A DNA stretch of 64,000 nt. It comes from Calidifontimicrobium sp035325925 (GTDB taxonomy: Bacteria; Pseudomonadota; Gammaproteobacteria; Burkholderiales; Burkholderiaceae_C). The position numbers and the translations under genes are program-made. Where the stretch lies: positions 1 through 64,000 of the forward strand of contig NZ_DAOKZA010000016.1 in assembly GCF_035325925.1 (NCBI RefSeq). Reading direction: 5' to 3'. The notes under the pieces were generated by a model that was not told the DNA's origin, did not search any database, and saw nothing but the letters and a program-made list of their open reading frames with translations. Of the stretch, positions 1 to 9,254 are shown one piece after another. Position 1 is the first letter of the stretch, and each line of letters opens with the position of its first letter.

Positions 1-3000
1 CGCGGTCGAGGTGATCGAGCGCGCGTCGTTCGCGCTGCTCGACTACGTCGCGCGCAAGCTGGCCGGCAAGCCGGTGGCGGCGCTGGCGCTGTTCCCGCAG
101 TACCGCGCGGTGCAGGCGCTGGCCGGCGCCGACCGCGTGCACCCGGCCGACCTGTGGGACACCGCGGTGGCGCCGGCCGAGCTGCCCGGTGACGCCGAAC
201 TGGCGCCGCGCGACGCCGATGAGGCGTTCCGCGCCGACCTCGAGTCACAGATGCTGTCGCTGCTGCGCCACCCGCGCGGCCCGGCGGCGGGGCAGATGAG
301 CGCGCTGTTCGCCGCGCTGGGCAACGGGGTCGCGGCGCGCGGCGGCGACGCTGCGCTGTGGCGGCTCGCCGCCGCGTTCTTCGAGGGCCAGGCGCACGGC
401 CTGCTGCCGGCCGACGTGTACGTCAAGCGCATGGCCGCGCGGCTGCTCGCGCAGCTGCGGCTGGGCGCGCGCGCCCCGGCCGCCGACGCCGCCGCCGGCG
501 CCGAGCGCCTGCGCCACGACCTGCTCTTCTTCTGCGCGCAGGCCGGTCCGGCGGGCGACACCCCGGCGACGCCGCGGCTGGCCGCGGCGCGCCGCGCGTT
601 CGGGCTGTGGGGTCACGCGACCACCGACTACGAGGCCGCCTCGCTCGGGCGTTACGACCCGGCGTGGCTCGCCCAGGCGCGCAAGCGCGTGACCGCGGCG
701 AAGGACGCGTGGTCGGCGGTGGCCGCCGGCGAGATGCACCGCGCGGCCAGCCTGTCCGAGTCGTTCGCGCTGGTGGCCGACTCGCTGCGCCGCATGTTCC
801 CGCAGGGCGAGGTGCTGGGCGAGGCGCTGCAGCGCGCGGCGGTCGACACGCAGCAGCGCGGCACCGCGCCGTCGCCCGCGCTGGCGATGGAGGTCGCCAC
901 CGGCATGCTGTGGGTCGAGGCCGTGTTCGACGACGCCGAGTTCGACCATCCGGAGCAGGCGACGCGGGTGCGCCGGCTGGCGCAGCGCATCGCCGCGGTG
1001 CACGCCGGCCAGCCGGTCGGCGCGCTCGACGGCTGGATGGAGGAGCTGTACCGGCGCGTGTCCGACCGCCAGACGATCGGCAGCGTCGTGCACGAGCTGC
1101 GCGCCGCGCTGGCCGAGGCCGAGAAGGCGATCGACCCGTACTTCCGCGACCCGGGGCAGCGCGACAGCCTGGTGCCGGTGCCGGCACAGCTGCAGACCAT
1201 GCGCGGCGTGCTGTCGGTGCTCGGCCTCGACCAGGCCTCGCACGCGGTGCTGCGCATGCGCGACGACGTCGATGCGCTGCTCGCCGCGGCCCACGACGGC
1301 GATCGCGAGGTGCGCATCGACCGGCTCGCGGCCAACCTCGGCGCGCTCGGCTTCCTCGTCGACATGCTCGGCGTGCAGCCGGCGCTGGCGAAGGCGCTGT
1401 TCGCCTTCGACGCCGACGCCGGGCTGCTGCGCTCGCGCGTCGGCGCCGCGGTCGCCGCGCCGGCCGAGGCGCCGGCCGAGCCGGCCGGCGACCTGCTCGA
1501 GCGGGCGCGGACGTTGGCCTGCGCCGCGCGCGACCCGCTGTGCCGCGACGACGAACTGCGGCGCCGGCTCGAAGCGTTGTCGCAGCAGGCTCTGGTGGCC
1601 GACCAGGGCGCGCTGGCCGACGCCGCCAGCCGCGCGCGCGTGGCGCTGGCACGCGCCGACGACGACGACGCGCGCCGGCAGGCACGCGAGCAGCTCGCGC
1701 GTTCGATCGACGACCTCGTCGCGGCGGCCAGCGCGCCGCCGGTCGAGTCGCTGCCGTCGGCGCCGGTGCCGCCGCCGGCCGTCGCCGGTCCGGGCCAGAC
1801 CGGCCTCGAGGACGACGCCGAGGTGCGTGCGATCTTCATCGACGAGGCGCGCGAGGTGGTGGCCCATGCGCGCGATGCGCTGGTCGCGCTGGCCGACGCG
1901 CCCGACGACCTGGCCGGCATGACCGCGGTGCGGCGCGCGTTCCACACGCTCAAGGGCAGCTCGCGCATGGTCGGGCTGGCCGAGTTCGGCGAGGCCGCCT
2001 GGGCTTGCGAGCAGCTGTACAACACGCGGCTGGCCGACGCGCCGCGCGCCGACGACGACCTGCTGGGCTTCAGCACCGAGGCGCTCGACCACCTGCAGGG
2101 TTGGGTCGACGCGGTGGCCGATGGCCACGACGCCGGCCACCGGCCGGCGGCGGTGCAGGCCGCCGCCGATGCGCTGCGCCTGCACGGCCGCCGCGAACCG
2201 CTGGCGCCTGCGGTCGCCGAGGTGGCGCTGCAGGCGGCCGTGCCCGGCCTGCCCGACGCCGAAGCGCTCGAACTGCCGCCACCGGCGCAGGTGCCGCAGG
2301 CGCAGCCCGTCGAGGCGGCGGCCCACATGCCGCCGGCCGAGGTGATGCTGGACGTGCCGCCGGAGTGGGGCACGTTGTCGCTCGACCTCGGGTTGGACCT
2401 CGGGCCGGGCCTCGGCGAGTCGCTCGAAGCCGCGCCGCTGCCCGACCTCGCCGCGGCGCCGGTCGCGGGCGCGACGCCCGACGCGCCGGCCTCGGCCGTC
2501 GCCGAACCCGCGCCGGCATTCGACGCCGGCCTCGCGACACCGGCCGGCGGCGCCGCCGCGCCCGCACTCGAGCTCGACCTGGGTGCGTTCGACGCGGCGG
2601 GTGCGCCAACGCCGGCGGCCGACGTCGTCGACCTGCCCGACGCCGAAGCGCAGGCACCGGTCGACGCCGAGCCGACGGCCGCGGCCTTCGCGCCGATGCC
2701 CGCCGACGGCGGGCCGCTGCCCGGGGAGCCCGCCGTGCCCGCGGCCGTGTCGGCCGATGCGGGGGCCATCGAGTTGCCGGCAGCCGACGCCGAGCAGTTC
2801 AAGACGGTCGGGCCGCTGCGCATCAGCATCCCGCTGTTCAACATCTACCTGAACGAGGCCGACGAGCTGTCGCGCCGGCTGGTCACCGAGATCGCCGAGT
2901 GGACGCACGAGCTGCACCGGCCGATCGGCGAGCCGGCGATCGCGCTGGCGCACTCGCTGGCCGGCAGTTCGGCCACCGTGGGGTATCACGACCTGTCGAA

Positions 3001-5893
3001 CCTCGCGCGCGCGCTCGAGCACGCGCTGATGCGCTCGCAGGCGATCGGCCGCGGCGACGTCGACGAATCCGCGCTGTTCGGCGAGGTGGCCGAGGAGATC
3101 CGCCGCCTGCTGCACCAGTTTGCCGCCGGCTTCCTGCCCGCGGTGCCGCCGGTGCTGTTCGAGCGGCTGGCTGCGCACGAGGTCGACGCCGACGCGCGCC
3201 GGCGCGCGGTCGCGACACGCGCCGACGCGGTCGCGGCGGCCGGGCAAACCGGCGCGGACGAGGCGGACGAGGGGGTTGACCCGGCCACGTTGTCGGGCGC
3301 GATCGAGGCCTTCGCGCTCGACGTGGTCGAGGACGACGCCGGTGGCTTCGTCGAGGCGATCGACGGCGCCGGCGTCGACGCGGCGTTCGCCACGGTCGCG
3401 GCCAGCCAGACGCCGGCGGCCGACGCCGGCGACGCGGGCGCGATCGAGGTGGCGCTCACCGAGACCCTGCCGGAGGACAGCGCGGCCGCCGAGGCGGCAC
3501 CGGTGCTGCTGGGCGCTTCGCCGCTGGCGCTCGACAGCGAGGACGACATCGACGTCGAGGATGCCGTCGACGCCGAACTCTTCCCGATCTTCGAGGAGGA
3601 GGCGCAGGAACTGCTGCCGCAGCTGGCGTCGCGGCTGCGCGAGTGGGTGCGCCGCCCGGCCGACGCCGGCGCCGCGGCTGCGTGCATGCGCACGCTGCAC
3701 ACGCTCAAGGGCGGCGCGCGGCTGGCCGGCGCGATGCGCCTGGGCGAGCTCGCGCACCGGCTCGAGACCGCCATCGAGCACCTGCTGGCGCGCGGCGACG
3801 TGCACGTCGCCGACGTCGAGGCGCTGCAGTCGCGCGGCGACACGCTGGGCACGGTGTTCGAGGCGCTGCGTGGCGGCACGACGCCGGCCGAGCCGATCGC
3901 CCCGGCCGCGCCGCTGCGTGCGGAGCCGATCGCCGTCGATGCGCAGGCGCCGGCCGTGGCGCCGACGCCGGCGGCGCCGTCGGCGATCGACTGGAGCCAC
4001 TTCCTGCATGCGTCGGTGCCGGTCGGCGCCGCGCCGTCGGAGGCCAGCGCCGCGGTCGCCGGCGCGGTGCGGGTGCGCGTGCCGCTGCTCGACCGCCTGG
4101 TCAACCACGCCGGCGAGGTCAGCATCACGCGCTCGCGCATCGAGGCCGACGTCGGGCAGCTCAAGACCTCGCTGGTCGACCTGACCGACAACCTCGAGCG
4201 GCTGCGCCGGCAGCTGCGCGACCTCGAGCTGCAGGCCGAAACGCAGATCGCCTCGCGCATGGAGCAGGCGAAGGCCGCGGCGCAGGACTTCGACCCGCTC
4301 GAGTTCGACCGCTTCACGCGTTTCCAGGAACTCACGCGCATGATGGCCGAGTCGGTCAACGACGTCGCCACCGTGCAGCGCAGCCTGCAGCGTGCGCTGC
4401 AGTCGGCCGAGGACGACCTGGCCGCGCAGGCGCGGCTGACGCGCGACCTGCAGGACGACCTGCTGCGCACGCGCATGGTCGAGTTCGAGAGCCTGGCCGA
4501 GCGGCTGTACCGGGTGGTGCGCCAAGCGGCCAAGGAAACCGGCAAGCAGGTGCGGCTGGACATCGTCGGCGGCTCGATCGAGGTCGACCGCGGCGTGCTC
4601 GACCGCATGACGCCGGCCTTCGAGCACCTGCTGCGCAACTGCGTCACGCACGGCGTCGAGTCGCCCGAGCGGCGCGCCGCCGCCGGCAAGGACACCGCCG
4701 GGCAGATCACCGTCACGCTGACGCACGAGGGCAACGAGGTCGGCATCGAGTTCCGCGACGACGGCGGCGGCCTCGACCTGGCGCGCATCCGCGCGCGCGG
4801 CGAGGCGCTGGGGTTGATCGCGCCCGGCGCGCCGGCCGCCGACGACGCGATCGCGCAGCTGATCTTCACGCCGGGCTTCTCGACCGCCGAGCAGGTCACC
4901 GAGCTGGCCGGGCGCGGCGTCGGCATGGACGTGGTGCGCTCCGACGTCGTGGCGATGGGTGGGCGCATCGAGACGGCCACCGCCGCCGGTCAGGGCACGC
5001 GCTTCAAGCTGGTGCTGCCGCTGACCACCGCGGTGACGCAGGTCGTGATGCTGCGCTGCGCCGACACGCGCGTGGCGGTGCCTTCGACGTTGGTCGACGC
5101 GGTGCGCCGCGTGCCCGCCGAGCTCGTCGAGTCGGCCTGCGTCGACGGCGAGATCGAACTCGGCGGCGAGCGGCTGCCGTTCTACTGGCTCGGCGCGCTG
5201 CTGCACACCGGTGCGCGCAGCGCCGCGCGCGGCCGCCACGCGACGCTGGTGGTGGTGCGCAGCGCGCAGCAACGCGTCGTGCTGCACGTCGACGAGGTGC
5301 TGGGCAACCAGGAAGCGGTGGTGAAGAACCTGGGGCCCCAGCTGTCGCGACTGCCGGGGCTGGCGGGCATGACGCTGCTGGCGTCGGGTGCGCCGGCGCT
5401 GATCTACAACCCGGTGGCGCTGGCCGCGGTGTACGGCGAAGGCGCGCACGCGCGCATGCGGGCCGCCGCGCTGGCGGCGCCCGAGGTTCCCGCCGACGCG
5501 GCGCCGGTCGAGCGCGCTCCGCTGGTGCTGGTGGTCGACGACTCGCTGACGGTGCGCCGCGTCACGCAGCGCCTGCTGGTGCGCGAGGGCTACCGCGTGG
5601 CGCTGGCCAAGGACGGGCTCGAGGCGCTCGAGCGGCTCGCCGAGGAGAAGCCGGCGGTGGTGCTCAGCGACATCGAGATGCCGCGCATGGACGGCTTCGA
5701 CCTCGTGCGCAACCTGCGCGGCGACGCGCGCTGGCGCGGCCTGCCGGTGATCATGATCACCTCGCGCATCGCGCAGAAGCACCGCGACGTCGCCGCCGAG
5801 CTCGGCGTCGACCACTACCTGGGCAAGCCCTACGCCGAGGAGGACCTGCTGGCGCTGGTCGCGCGCCACGTCGCGGCGCCGGTCGCCGCGTGA
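1..5893 (+). CDS. chpA: ChpA/PilL-type hybrid chemotaxis histidine kinase (5' end outside window)
   Basis: Signal-transducing kinase of the kind that controls type IV pilus twitching; it would phosphorylate PilG/PilH-like regulators. The frame is open to the left window edge with no stop, and ChpA proteins start with more Hpt modules, so the N-terminus is missing. Counting from the GTG at 11, I see an Hpt domain (HTLKGS, His645), a degenerate Hpt-like stretch with His981, a second clear Hpt (HTLKGG, His1230), a CheA dimerisation/ATPase core at about 1355-1690 (N-box near 1540, GRGVGMDVV), a CheW-like domain at about 1673-1810 and a receiver domain with Asp1887. Long Ala/Pro-rich linkers separate the Hpt modules. 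The next gene overlaps the stop by GTGA. The family assignment is firm; the pilus link rests on family knowledge. Confidence 0.93.
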   Translation, partial: AVEVIERASFALLDYVARKLAGKPVAALALFPQYRAVQALAGADRVHPADLWDTAVAPAELPGDAELAPRDADEAFRADLESQMLSLLRHPRGPAAGQMSALFAALGNGVAARGGDAALWRLAAAFFEGQAHGLLPADVYVKRMAARLLAQLRLGARAPAADAAAGAERLRHDLLFFCAQAGPAGDTPATPRLAAARRAFGLWGHATTDYEAASLGRYDPAWLAQARKRVTAAKDAWSAVAAGEMHRAASLSESFALVADSLRRMFPQGEVLGEALQRAAVDTQQRGTAPSPALAMEVATGMLWVEAVFDDAEFDHPEQATRVRRLAQRIAAVHAGQPVGALDGWMEELYRRVSDRQTIGSVVHELRAALAEAEKAIDPYFRDPGQRDSLVPVPAQLQTMRGVLSVLGLDQASHAVLRMRDDVDALLAAAHDGDREVRIDRLAANLGALGFLVDMLGVQPALAKALFAFDADAGLLRSRVGAAVAAPAEAPAEPAGDLLERARTLACAARDPLCRDDELRRRLEALSQQALVADQGALADAASRARVALARADDDDARRQAREQLARSIDDLVAAASAPPVESLPSAPVPPPAVAGPGQTGLEDDAEVRAIFIDEAREVVAHARDALVALADAPDDLAGMTAVRRAFHTLKGSSRMVGLAEFGEAAWACEQLYNTRLADAPRADDDLLGFSTEALDHLQGWVDAVADGHDAGHRPAAVQAAADALRLHGRREPLAPAVAEVALQAAVPGLPDAEALELPPPAQVPQAQPVEAAAHMPPAEVMLDVPPEWGTLSLDLGLDLGPGLGESLEAAPLPDLAAAPVAGATPDAPASAVAEPAPAFDAGLATPAGGAAAPALELDLGAFDAAGAPTPAADVVDLPDAEAQAPVDAEPTAAAFAPMPADGGPLPGEPAVPAAVSADAGAIELPAADAEQFKTVGPLRISIPLFNIYLNEADELSRRLVTEIAEWTHELHRPIGEPAIALAHSLAGSSATVGYHDLSNLARALEHALMRSQAIGRGDVDESALFGEVAEEIRRLLHQFAAGFLPAVPPVLFERLAAHEVDADARRRAVATRADAVAAAGQTGADEADEGVDPATLSGAIEAFALDVVEDDAGGFVEAIDGAGVDAAFATVAASQTPAADAGDAGAIEVALTETLPEDSAAAEAAPVLLGASPLALDSEDDIDVEDAVDAELFPIFEEEAQELLPQLASRLREWVRRPADAGAAAACMRTLHTLKGGARLAGAMRLGELAHRLETAIEHLLARGDVHVADVEALQSRGDTLGTVFEALRGGTTPAEPIAPAAPLRAEPIAVDAQAPAVAPTPAAPSAIDWSHFLHASVPVGAAPSEASAAVAGAVRVRVPLLDRLVNHAGEVSITRSRIEADVGQLKTSLVDLTDNLERLRRQLRDLELQAETQIASRMEQAKAAAQDFDPLEFDRFTRFQELTRMMAESVNDVATVQRSLQRALQSAEDDLAAQARLTRDLQDDLLRTRMVEFESLAERLYRVVRQAAKETGKQVRLDIVGGSIEVDRGVLDRMTPAFEHLLRNCVTHGVESPERRAAAGKDTAGQITVTLTHEGNEVGIEFRDDGGGLDLARIRARGEALGLIAPGAPAADDAIAQLIFTPGFSTAEQVTELAGRGVGMDVVRSDVVAMGGRIETATAAGQGTRFKLVLPLTTAVTQVVMLRCADTRVAVPSTLVDAVRRVPAELVESACVDGEIELGGERLPFYWLGALLHTGARSAARGRHATLVVVRSAQQRVVLHVDEVLGNQEAVVKNLGPQLSRLPGLAGMTLLASGAPALIYNPVALAAVYGEGAHARMRAAALAAPEVPADAAPVERAPLVLVVDDSLTVRRVTQRLLVREGYRVALAKDGLEALERLAEEKPAVVLSDIEMPRMDGFDLVRNLRGDARWRGLPVIMITSRIAQKHRDVAAELGVDHYLGKPYAEEDLLALVARHVAAPVAA

Positions 5894-6480
5894 ACGTGTC
5901 GGCCGTCGCGACGCCGGCGCAGGTGCTGGCGTTCTGGTTCGGAGGCGACGACGCGGTGGACAGGCGCTGGTTCAACGGCGGCGCCGCGTTCGACCGCGAG
6001 ATCGCCGAGCGCTTCGGCGCGACGATCGACGCCGCGCTGCGCGGCGAACTCGCCGGCTGGGCGGCCACGCCCGACGACGCGCTCGCGCTGATCGTCGTGC
6101 TCGACCAGTTCACGCGCAACGTCGGGCGCGGCACGCCGCGCGCCTTTGCCGGCGACGTGCGGGCGCTGGCGCTGGCCCTCGAGCTGATCGAACGCGGCGA
6201 CGACCGCCGGCTGCCGCCGCTGCGGCGCTGGTTCGCGTACCTGCCGCTCGAGCACGCCGAGGACCTGGCGCTGCAGCAGCGCTGCGTGCAGCTGTTCGAG
6301 GACCTGCTTGCCGACGCAGGCGCGCACCGCGAGGCGATCGCCGGCGCGCTGGACTACGCGCGCCGCCACCGCGACGTGATCGCGCGCTTCGGCCGCTTCC
6401 CGCATCGCAACGAGATCCTCGGCCGGGCGACCGTGGCCGACGAGCACGCCTTCCTGCAGCAGCCCGGGTCGCGGTTCTGA
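5890..6480 (+). CDS. DUF924 family protein
   Basis: A 196-residue protein of the DUF924 family, an alpha-helical, TPR-like fold of unknown biochemical role. Family hallmarks are the N-terminal FWFGGD segment, the LDQFTRNVGRGTPRAFAGD core at about residues 70-90, and the C-terminal FPHRNEILGR motif. The GTG start at 5890 overlaps the stop of the chemotaxis kinase (GTGA), so translation is probably coupled. Nothing in its sequence suggests a chemotaxis role; co-transcription may be incidental. Confidence 0.9.
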   Translation: MNVSAVATPAQVLAFWFGGDDAVDRRWFNGGAAFDREIAERFGATIDAALRGELAGWAATPDDALALIVVLDQFTRNVGRGTPRAFAGDVRALALALELIERGDDRRLPPLRRWFAYLPLEHAEDLALQQRCVQLFEDLLADAGAHREAIAGALDYARRHRDVIARFGRFPHRNEILGRATVADEHAFLQQPGSRF

Positions 6481-6499
6481 GTGCCGTGGGGCGGCCCGC

Positions 6500-8017
6500 T
6501 CACGGCCGCGACCGCGCCGCCGCGTAGCGCTGCAGCGTGCGCTCGCGCGCCTGCGCGTGGTCGACGATCGGCGCCGGGTAGTCGTGCCCGAGCTCGACGC
6601 CGGCGGCGGCGAGGTCGGCGGGGCGCGCCAGCCACGGCGCGTGGATCAGCTTGTCGGGCAGCTTCGCCAGCGCCGGCAGGTAGCGGCGGATGAAGCGCGC
6701 GTCGGGGTCGAACCTGCGGCTCTGCGCCACCGGGTTGAAGATGCGGAAGTACGGCTGCGCGTCGCAGCCGGTCGACGCGGCCCACTGCCAGCCGCCGTTG
6801 TTCGCGGCGAGGTCGAAGTCGTTGAGCTTCTCGGCGAACCAGGCCTCGCCGCGGCGCCAGTCGATGCCGAGGTCCTTGGTCAGGAAGCTGGCCACCACCA
6901 TGCGCAGGCGGTTGTGCATGTAGCCGGTCTGGTTGATCTGGTGCATCGCGGCGTCGACCAGCGGGTAGCCGGTGCGGCCATCGCACCACGCGGCGAACTG
7001 TTCGTCGGCGTGTCTGCCGTGTTCCCAGCGGATGCGCTCGTACTCGGGGCGGAACGCGTGGCCGACGACATGCGGGTGGTGGTGCAGGATCTGGTGGTAG
7101 AAGTCCCGCCACACCAACTCGGCGAGCCAGACCTCGGCGCCGCGCGAGCCGGCCTGCGCGCGCCGCCAGGCCTCGCGCGCCAGCCGCCGCACCGAGACGG
7201 TGCCGAAGCGCAGGTGCGTGCTCAGGTAGCTCGGGCCCTTGACGGCGGGGAAGTCGCGCGTCTCGTGGTAGCGGTGGATGCGTTCGGCGAGGAAGTCGTC
7301 GAGCAGTTCTGCGGCGCCGGCGGCCCCGCTGGGCAGCTTGAGCCGGTGCAGGTTGCTCGGCTCGAAGCCGAGGTCGGCCAGCGCCGGCACGCCGGCCCAG
7401 GCGAGTCCGGCGGCCAGTGACGGCGGCGTCGGCGGGCGCGGCGCCAGCGCCGACGCGTGCTTGGCCACCGGGTAGGCGCGCACGTAGTACGGGTCGAGCC
7501 TGGCCAGCCAGGCGTTCCTGTACGGCGTGAACACCGAGAACGGGCTGCCGCCCTGCGTCAGCACCTCGTCGCGTTCGAAGATCACGTGATCCTTGCTCGT
7601 GTGCAGCGCGATGCCGATCTCCGACAGCCGCCCGCGCACGCGCGCGTCGCGGTCGACCGCGTACGGGTCGTCGTCGTGGTTCGCGTACACCGCCTGCACG
7701 CGCAGCGCGTCGGCCAGCGCGGGCAGCACGTCGGCGGCGCGGCCGTGCGCGACGATCAGCCCGCCGCCGTCGACGCCGTGCGACGCCGCGAGCGCGCGCA
7801 GTTCGGCGTCGACGCCGACCAGGCTGTCGCGGATGAACTCGACGCGCCGGTCGACGCGCGGCAGCGCGTCGAGGATCGCGGTGTCGAACACGAACGCGCA
7901 CCACACGCGACGCGCCGACGTCAGCGCGTGGTACAGCGCCGCGTGGTCGTCGGCGCGCAGGTCACGGCGCAGCCACACCAGCGCGCCGTCGTACGCTCGA
8001 ACCGGGGGTTTGTCCAT
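6500..8017 (-). CDS. phrB: Deoxyribodipyrimidine photolyase
   Basis: Flavoprotein that repairs cyclobutane pyrimidine dimers with blue light. The 505-residue product has the N-terminal antenna-binding domain (LVWLRRDLRADDHAAL near residue 12) and the C-terminal FAD domain with the conserved segments WRDFYHQIL, TGYPLVDAAMHQ, NRLRMVVASFLTKDL, and NNGGWQWAASTGCDAQPYFR, typical of class I photolyases. I chose ATG at 8017 because it leaves the usual family N-terminus; more upstream starts would run into the divergent yqgE gene. It is a single gene on the minus strand, ending 19 bases after the preceding plus-strand gene. Confidence 0.96.
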   Translation of the reverse strand: MDKPPVRAYDGALVWLRRDLRADDHAALYHALTSARRVWCAFVFDTAILDALPRVDRRVEFIRDSLVGVDAELRALAASHGVDGGGLIVAHGRAADVLPALADALRVQAVYANHDDDPYAVDRDARVRGRLSEIGIALHTSKDHVIFERDEVLTQGGSPFSVFTPYRNAWLARLDPYYVRAYPVAKHASALAPRPPTPPSLAAGLAWAGVPALADLGFEPSNLHRLKLPSGAAGAAELLDDFLAERIHRYHETRDFPAVKGPSYLSTHLRFGTVSVRRLAREAWRRAQAGSRGAEVWLAELVWRDFYHQILHHHPHVVGHAFRPEYERIRWEHGRHADEQFAAWCDGRTGYPLVDAAMHQINQTGYMHNRLRMVVASFLTKDLGIDWRRGEAWFAEKLNDFDLAANNGGWQWAASTGCDAQPYFRIFNPVAQSRRFDPDARFIRRYLPALAKLPDKLIHAPWLARPADLAAAGVELGHDYPAPIVDHAQARERTLQRYAAARSRP

Positions 8018-8039
8018 GTCGCGGAGTGTGGCGCGCGAA

Positions 8040-8045
8040 TAGAAT
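8040..8045 (+). promoter_or_regulatory. Candidate -10 box for yqgE
   Basis: TAGAAT, ending six bases before the yqgE ATG. If used, transcription would start at or very near the start codon. I see no good -35 at 16-18 bases, so this is a weak call. Confidence 0.35.
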
Positions 8046-8051
8046 TTGCGC

Positions 8052-8630
8052 ATGGCCGAACGCCGCATCGACCTGACGAACCAGTTCCTGATCGCCATGC
8101 CCGGCATGGCCGACGACACCTTTGCCGGGACGGTCGTCTACATGTGCGAGCACACCGACAAGGGTGCGCTCGGGCTGGTCATCAACAAGCCGATCGACAT
8201 CAAGCTGAAGAACCTGTTCGAGAAGGTCGAGCTGTCGCTGGACCGCGACGACCTCGCCGACGAGCCGGTGTACTTCGGCGGGCCGGTGCAGACCGAGCGC
8301 GGCTTCGTGCTGCACGAGAAGGTGGGCGACGAGGCCAGCCCGTACAACTCGACGCTCGAGATCCCCGGCGGCCTCGAGATGACGACGAGCAAGGACGTGC
8401 TCGAGGCCTTGTCGGCCGGCGGCGGCCCGAAGAAGGTGCTGGTGACGCTGGGCTACAGCGGCTGGGGCGCCGGCCAGCTCGAGGACGAGATCGGCCGCAA
8501 TGGCTGGCTGACGGTGCAGGCCGACCCGCAGATCATCTTCGACACGCCGGTGCAGGAGCGTTACGAGCGCGCGGTGCGCCTGCTCGGCATCGACCCGCGC
8601 ATGCTGTCGCAGGACGCCGGGCATGCGTGA
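8052..8630 (+). CDS. yqgE: YqgE/AlgH family protein (UPF0301)
   Basis: A 192-residue UPF0301 member; the structure is known for homologues but the biochemical role is not. Visible hallmarks are LTNQFLIAMPGMAD at the start, VYMCEHTDKGALGLVINKP, VYFGGPVQTERGFVLH, LGYSGWGAGQLEDE and the C-terminal RYERAVRLLGID. ATG 8052 is preferred over the in-frame TTG at 8046. The gene is typically found next to ruvX (yqgF), as here, separated by a repeat-filled 210-base gap. A -10-like TAGAAT ends only 6 bases before the ATG. Confidence 0.94.
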   Translation: MAERRIDLTNQFLIAMPGMADDTFAGTVVYMCEHTDKGALGLVINKPIDIKLKNLFEKVELSLDRDDLADEPVYFGGPVQTERGFVLHEKVGDEASPYNSTLEIPGGLEMTTSKDVLEALSAGGGPKKVLVTLGYSGWGAGQLEDEIGRNGWLTVQADPQIIFDTPVQERYERAVRLLGIDPRMLSQDAGHA

Positions 8631-8634
8631 GGCT

Positions 8635-8790
8635 CCCCCCCGGAGCGCCTTCGGCGCCTCCCCCCCGTGGGGGGCGAGCCCGGGCACGAAAGGTCCGGTG
8701 GGCCTTTCGTGCCCGGCGAGCGGCCGGGCTGCAAGGCCCGGCGCGGCCGGCAAGGCACGCCAGCGGACCGGCGAAGCCGGATCCGCGGCG
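8635..8790. repeat. Dispersed palindromic repeat, copy A (with inserted hairpin)
   Basis: Fills most of the gap between yqgE and ruvX. It consists of a GCGCC-TTC-GGCGC mini-hairpin followed by a C-run and G-run pair (8644-8676), an inserted perfect inverted repeat (8680-8716), and a final palindromic block at 8763-8790. A 24-base block (8644-8667) and the 28-base block (8763-8790) are identical to copy B at 10743-10766 and 10781-10808. The two copies therefore share ancestry. No coding frame crosses it convincingly. Confidence 0.75.
8680..8716. repeat. Perfect 14-bp inverted repeat inside copy A
   Basis: Arms 8680-8693 and 8703-8716 are perfectly complementary (CCGGGCACGAAAGG and its reverse complement) with a 9-base loop. 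No T-run follows, so it is not a classical terminator. It is absent from copy B, so it looks like an extra module within the repeat family. Confidence 0.75.
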
Positions 8791-8840
8791 ACCGCTGGAA
8801 GGGTCGCGCGCTGCGCCCGGCTCCGTCTTTGCCGGGCGCG

Positions 8841-9254
8841 ATGACGGCGTCCGCCACGTCGGCGACCCGGCCCCGGAGCTTTCTCGCTTTCGATTTCGGC
8901 ACCCGCCGCGTCGGCGTGGCGGTGGGCAACACGCTGCTCGGGCAGGCACAGTCGCTGACGACGATCGCGGCGGAGGGGCAGGCGCGCTTCGCCGCGATCG
9001 CGCGGCTGGTCGACGAGTGGCGGCCCGACGCGCTCGTCGTCGGGGTGCCGCTGTACCCCGACGGCGGCGAGCACGACAATACGCGCCGCGCACGGCGCTT
9101 CGCCCGCCAGCTGCACGGGCGCTTCCGGCTGCCGGTGCACGAGGTCGACGAGCGTTACACGACGACCGACGCGATCGCGGCGGGGGCGGCCGACGTCGAC
9201 TCCGCGTCGGCGGCGCTGATCCTCGACCAGTACCTGCGGGAGCACCCACGATGA
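8841..9254 (+). CDS. ruvX: Holliday junction resolvase-like protein RuvX (YqgF)
   Basis: A 137-residue RNase H-fold protein of the RuvX/YqgF family, implicated in pre-16S rRNA 5'-end processing and formerly called a putative Holliday junction resolvase. The N-terminal LAFDFGTRRVGVAVGN carries the first catalytic Asp; VVGVPLYPDGGE, VDERYTT and the C-terminal SASAALILDQYLR match the family. ATG 8841 was chosen because upstream in-frame sequence lies inside the repeat element. The stop overlaps the pyrR start (ATGA), implying a ruvX-pyrR-pyrB transcript. Confidence 0.95.
   Translation: MTASATSATRPRSFLAFDFGTRRVGVAVGNTLLGQAQSLTTIAAEGQARFAAIARLVDEWRPDALVVGVPLYPDGGEHDNTRRARRFARQLHGRFRLPVHEVDERYTTTDAIAAGAADVDSASAALILDQYLREHPR

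Noticed and set aside
245..5869. A nearly 5.6-kb open frame on the minus strand opposite the chemotaxis kinase
   Set aside because: Its translation is Arg/Gln/His-rich low-complexity sequence without domains. Long antisense frames are expected when third codon positions are almost all G or C, and the plus strand encodes clear domains.
8667..8840. Extension of ruvX upstream to a start at 8667
   Set aside because: That stretch lies in the repeat element and encodes Gly/Arg/Pro-rich sequence; RuvX proteins begin close to the LAFDFG motif, as from ATG 8841.
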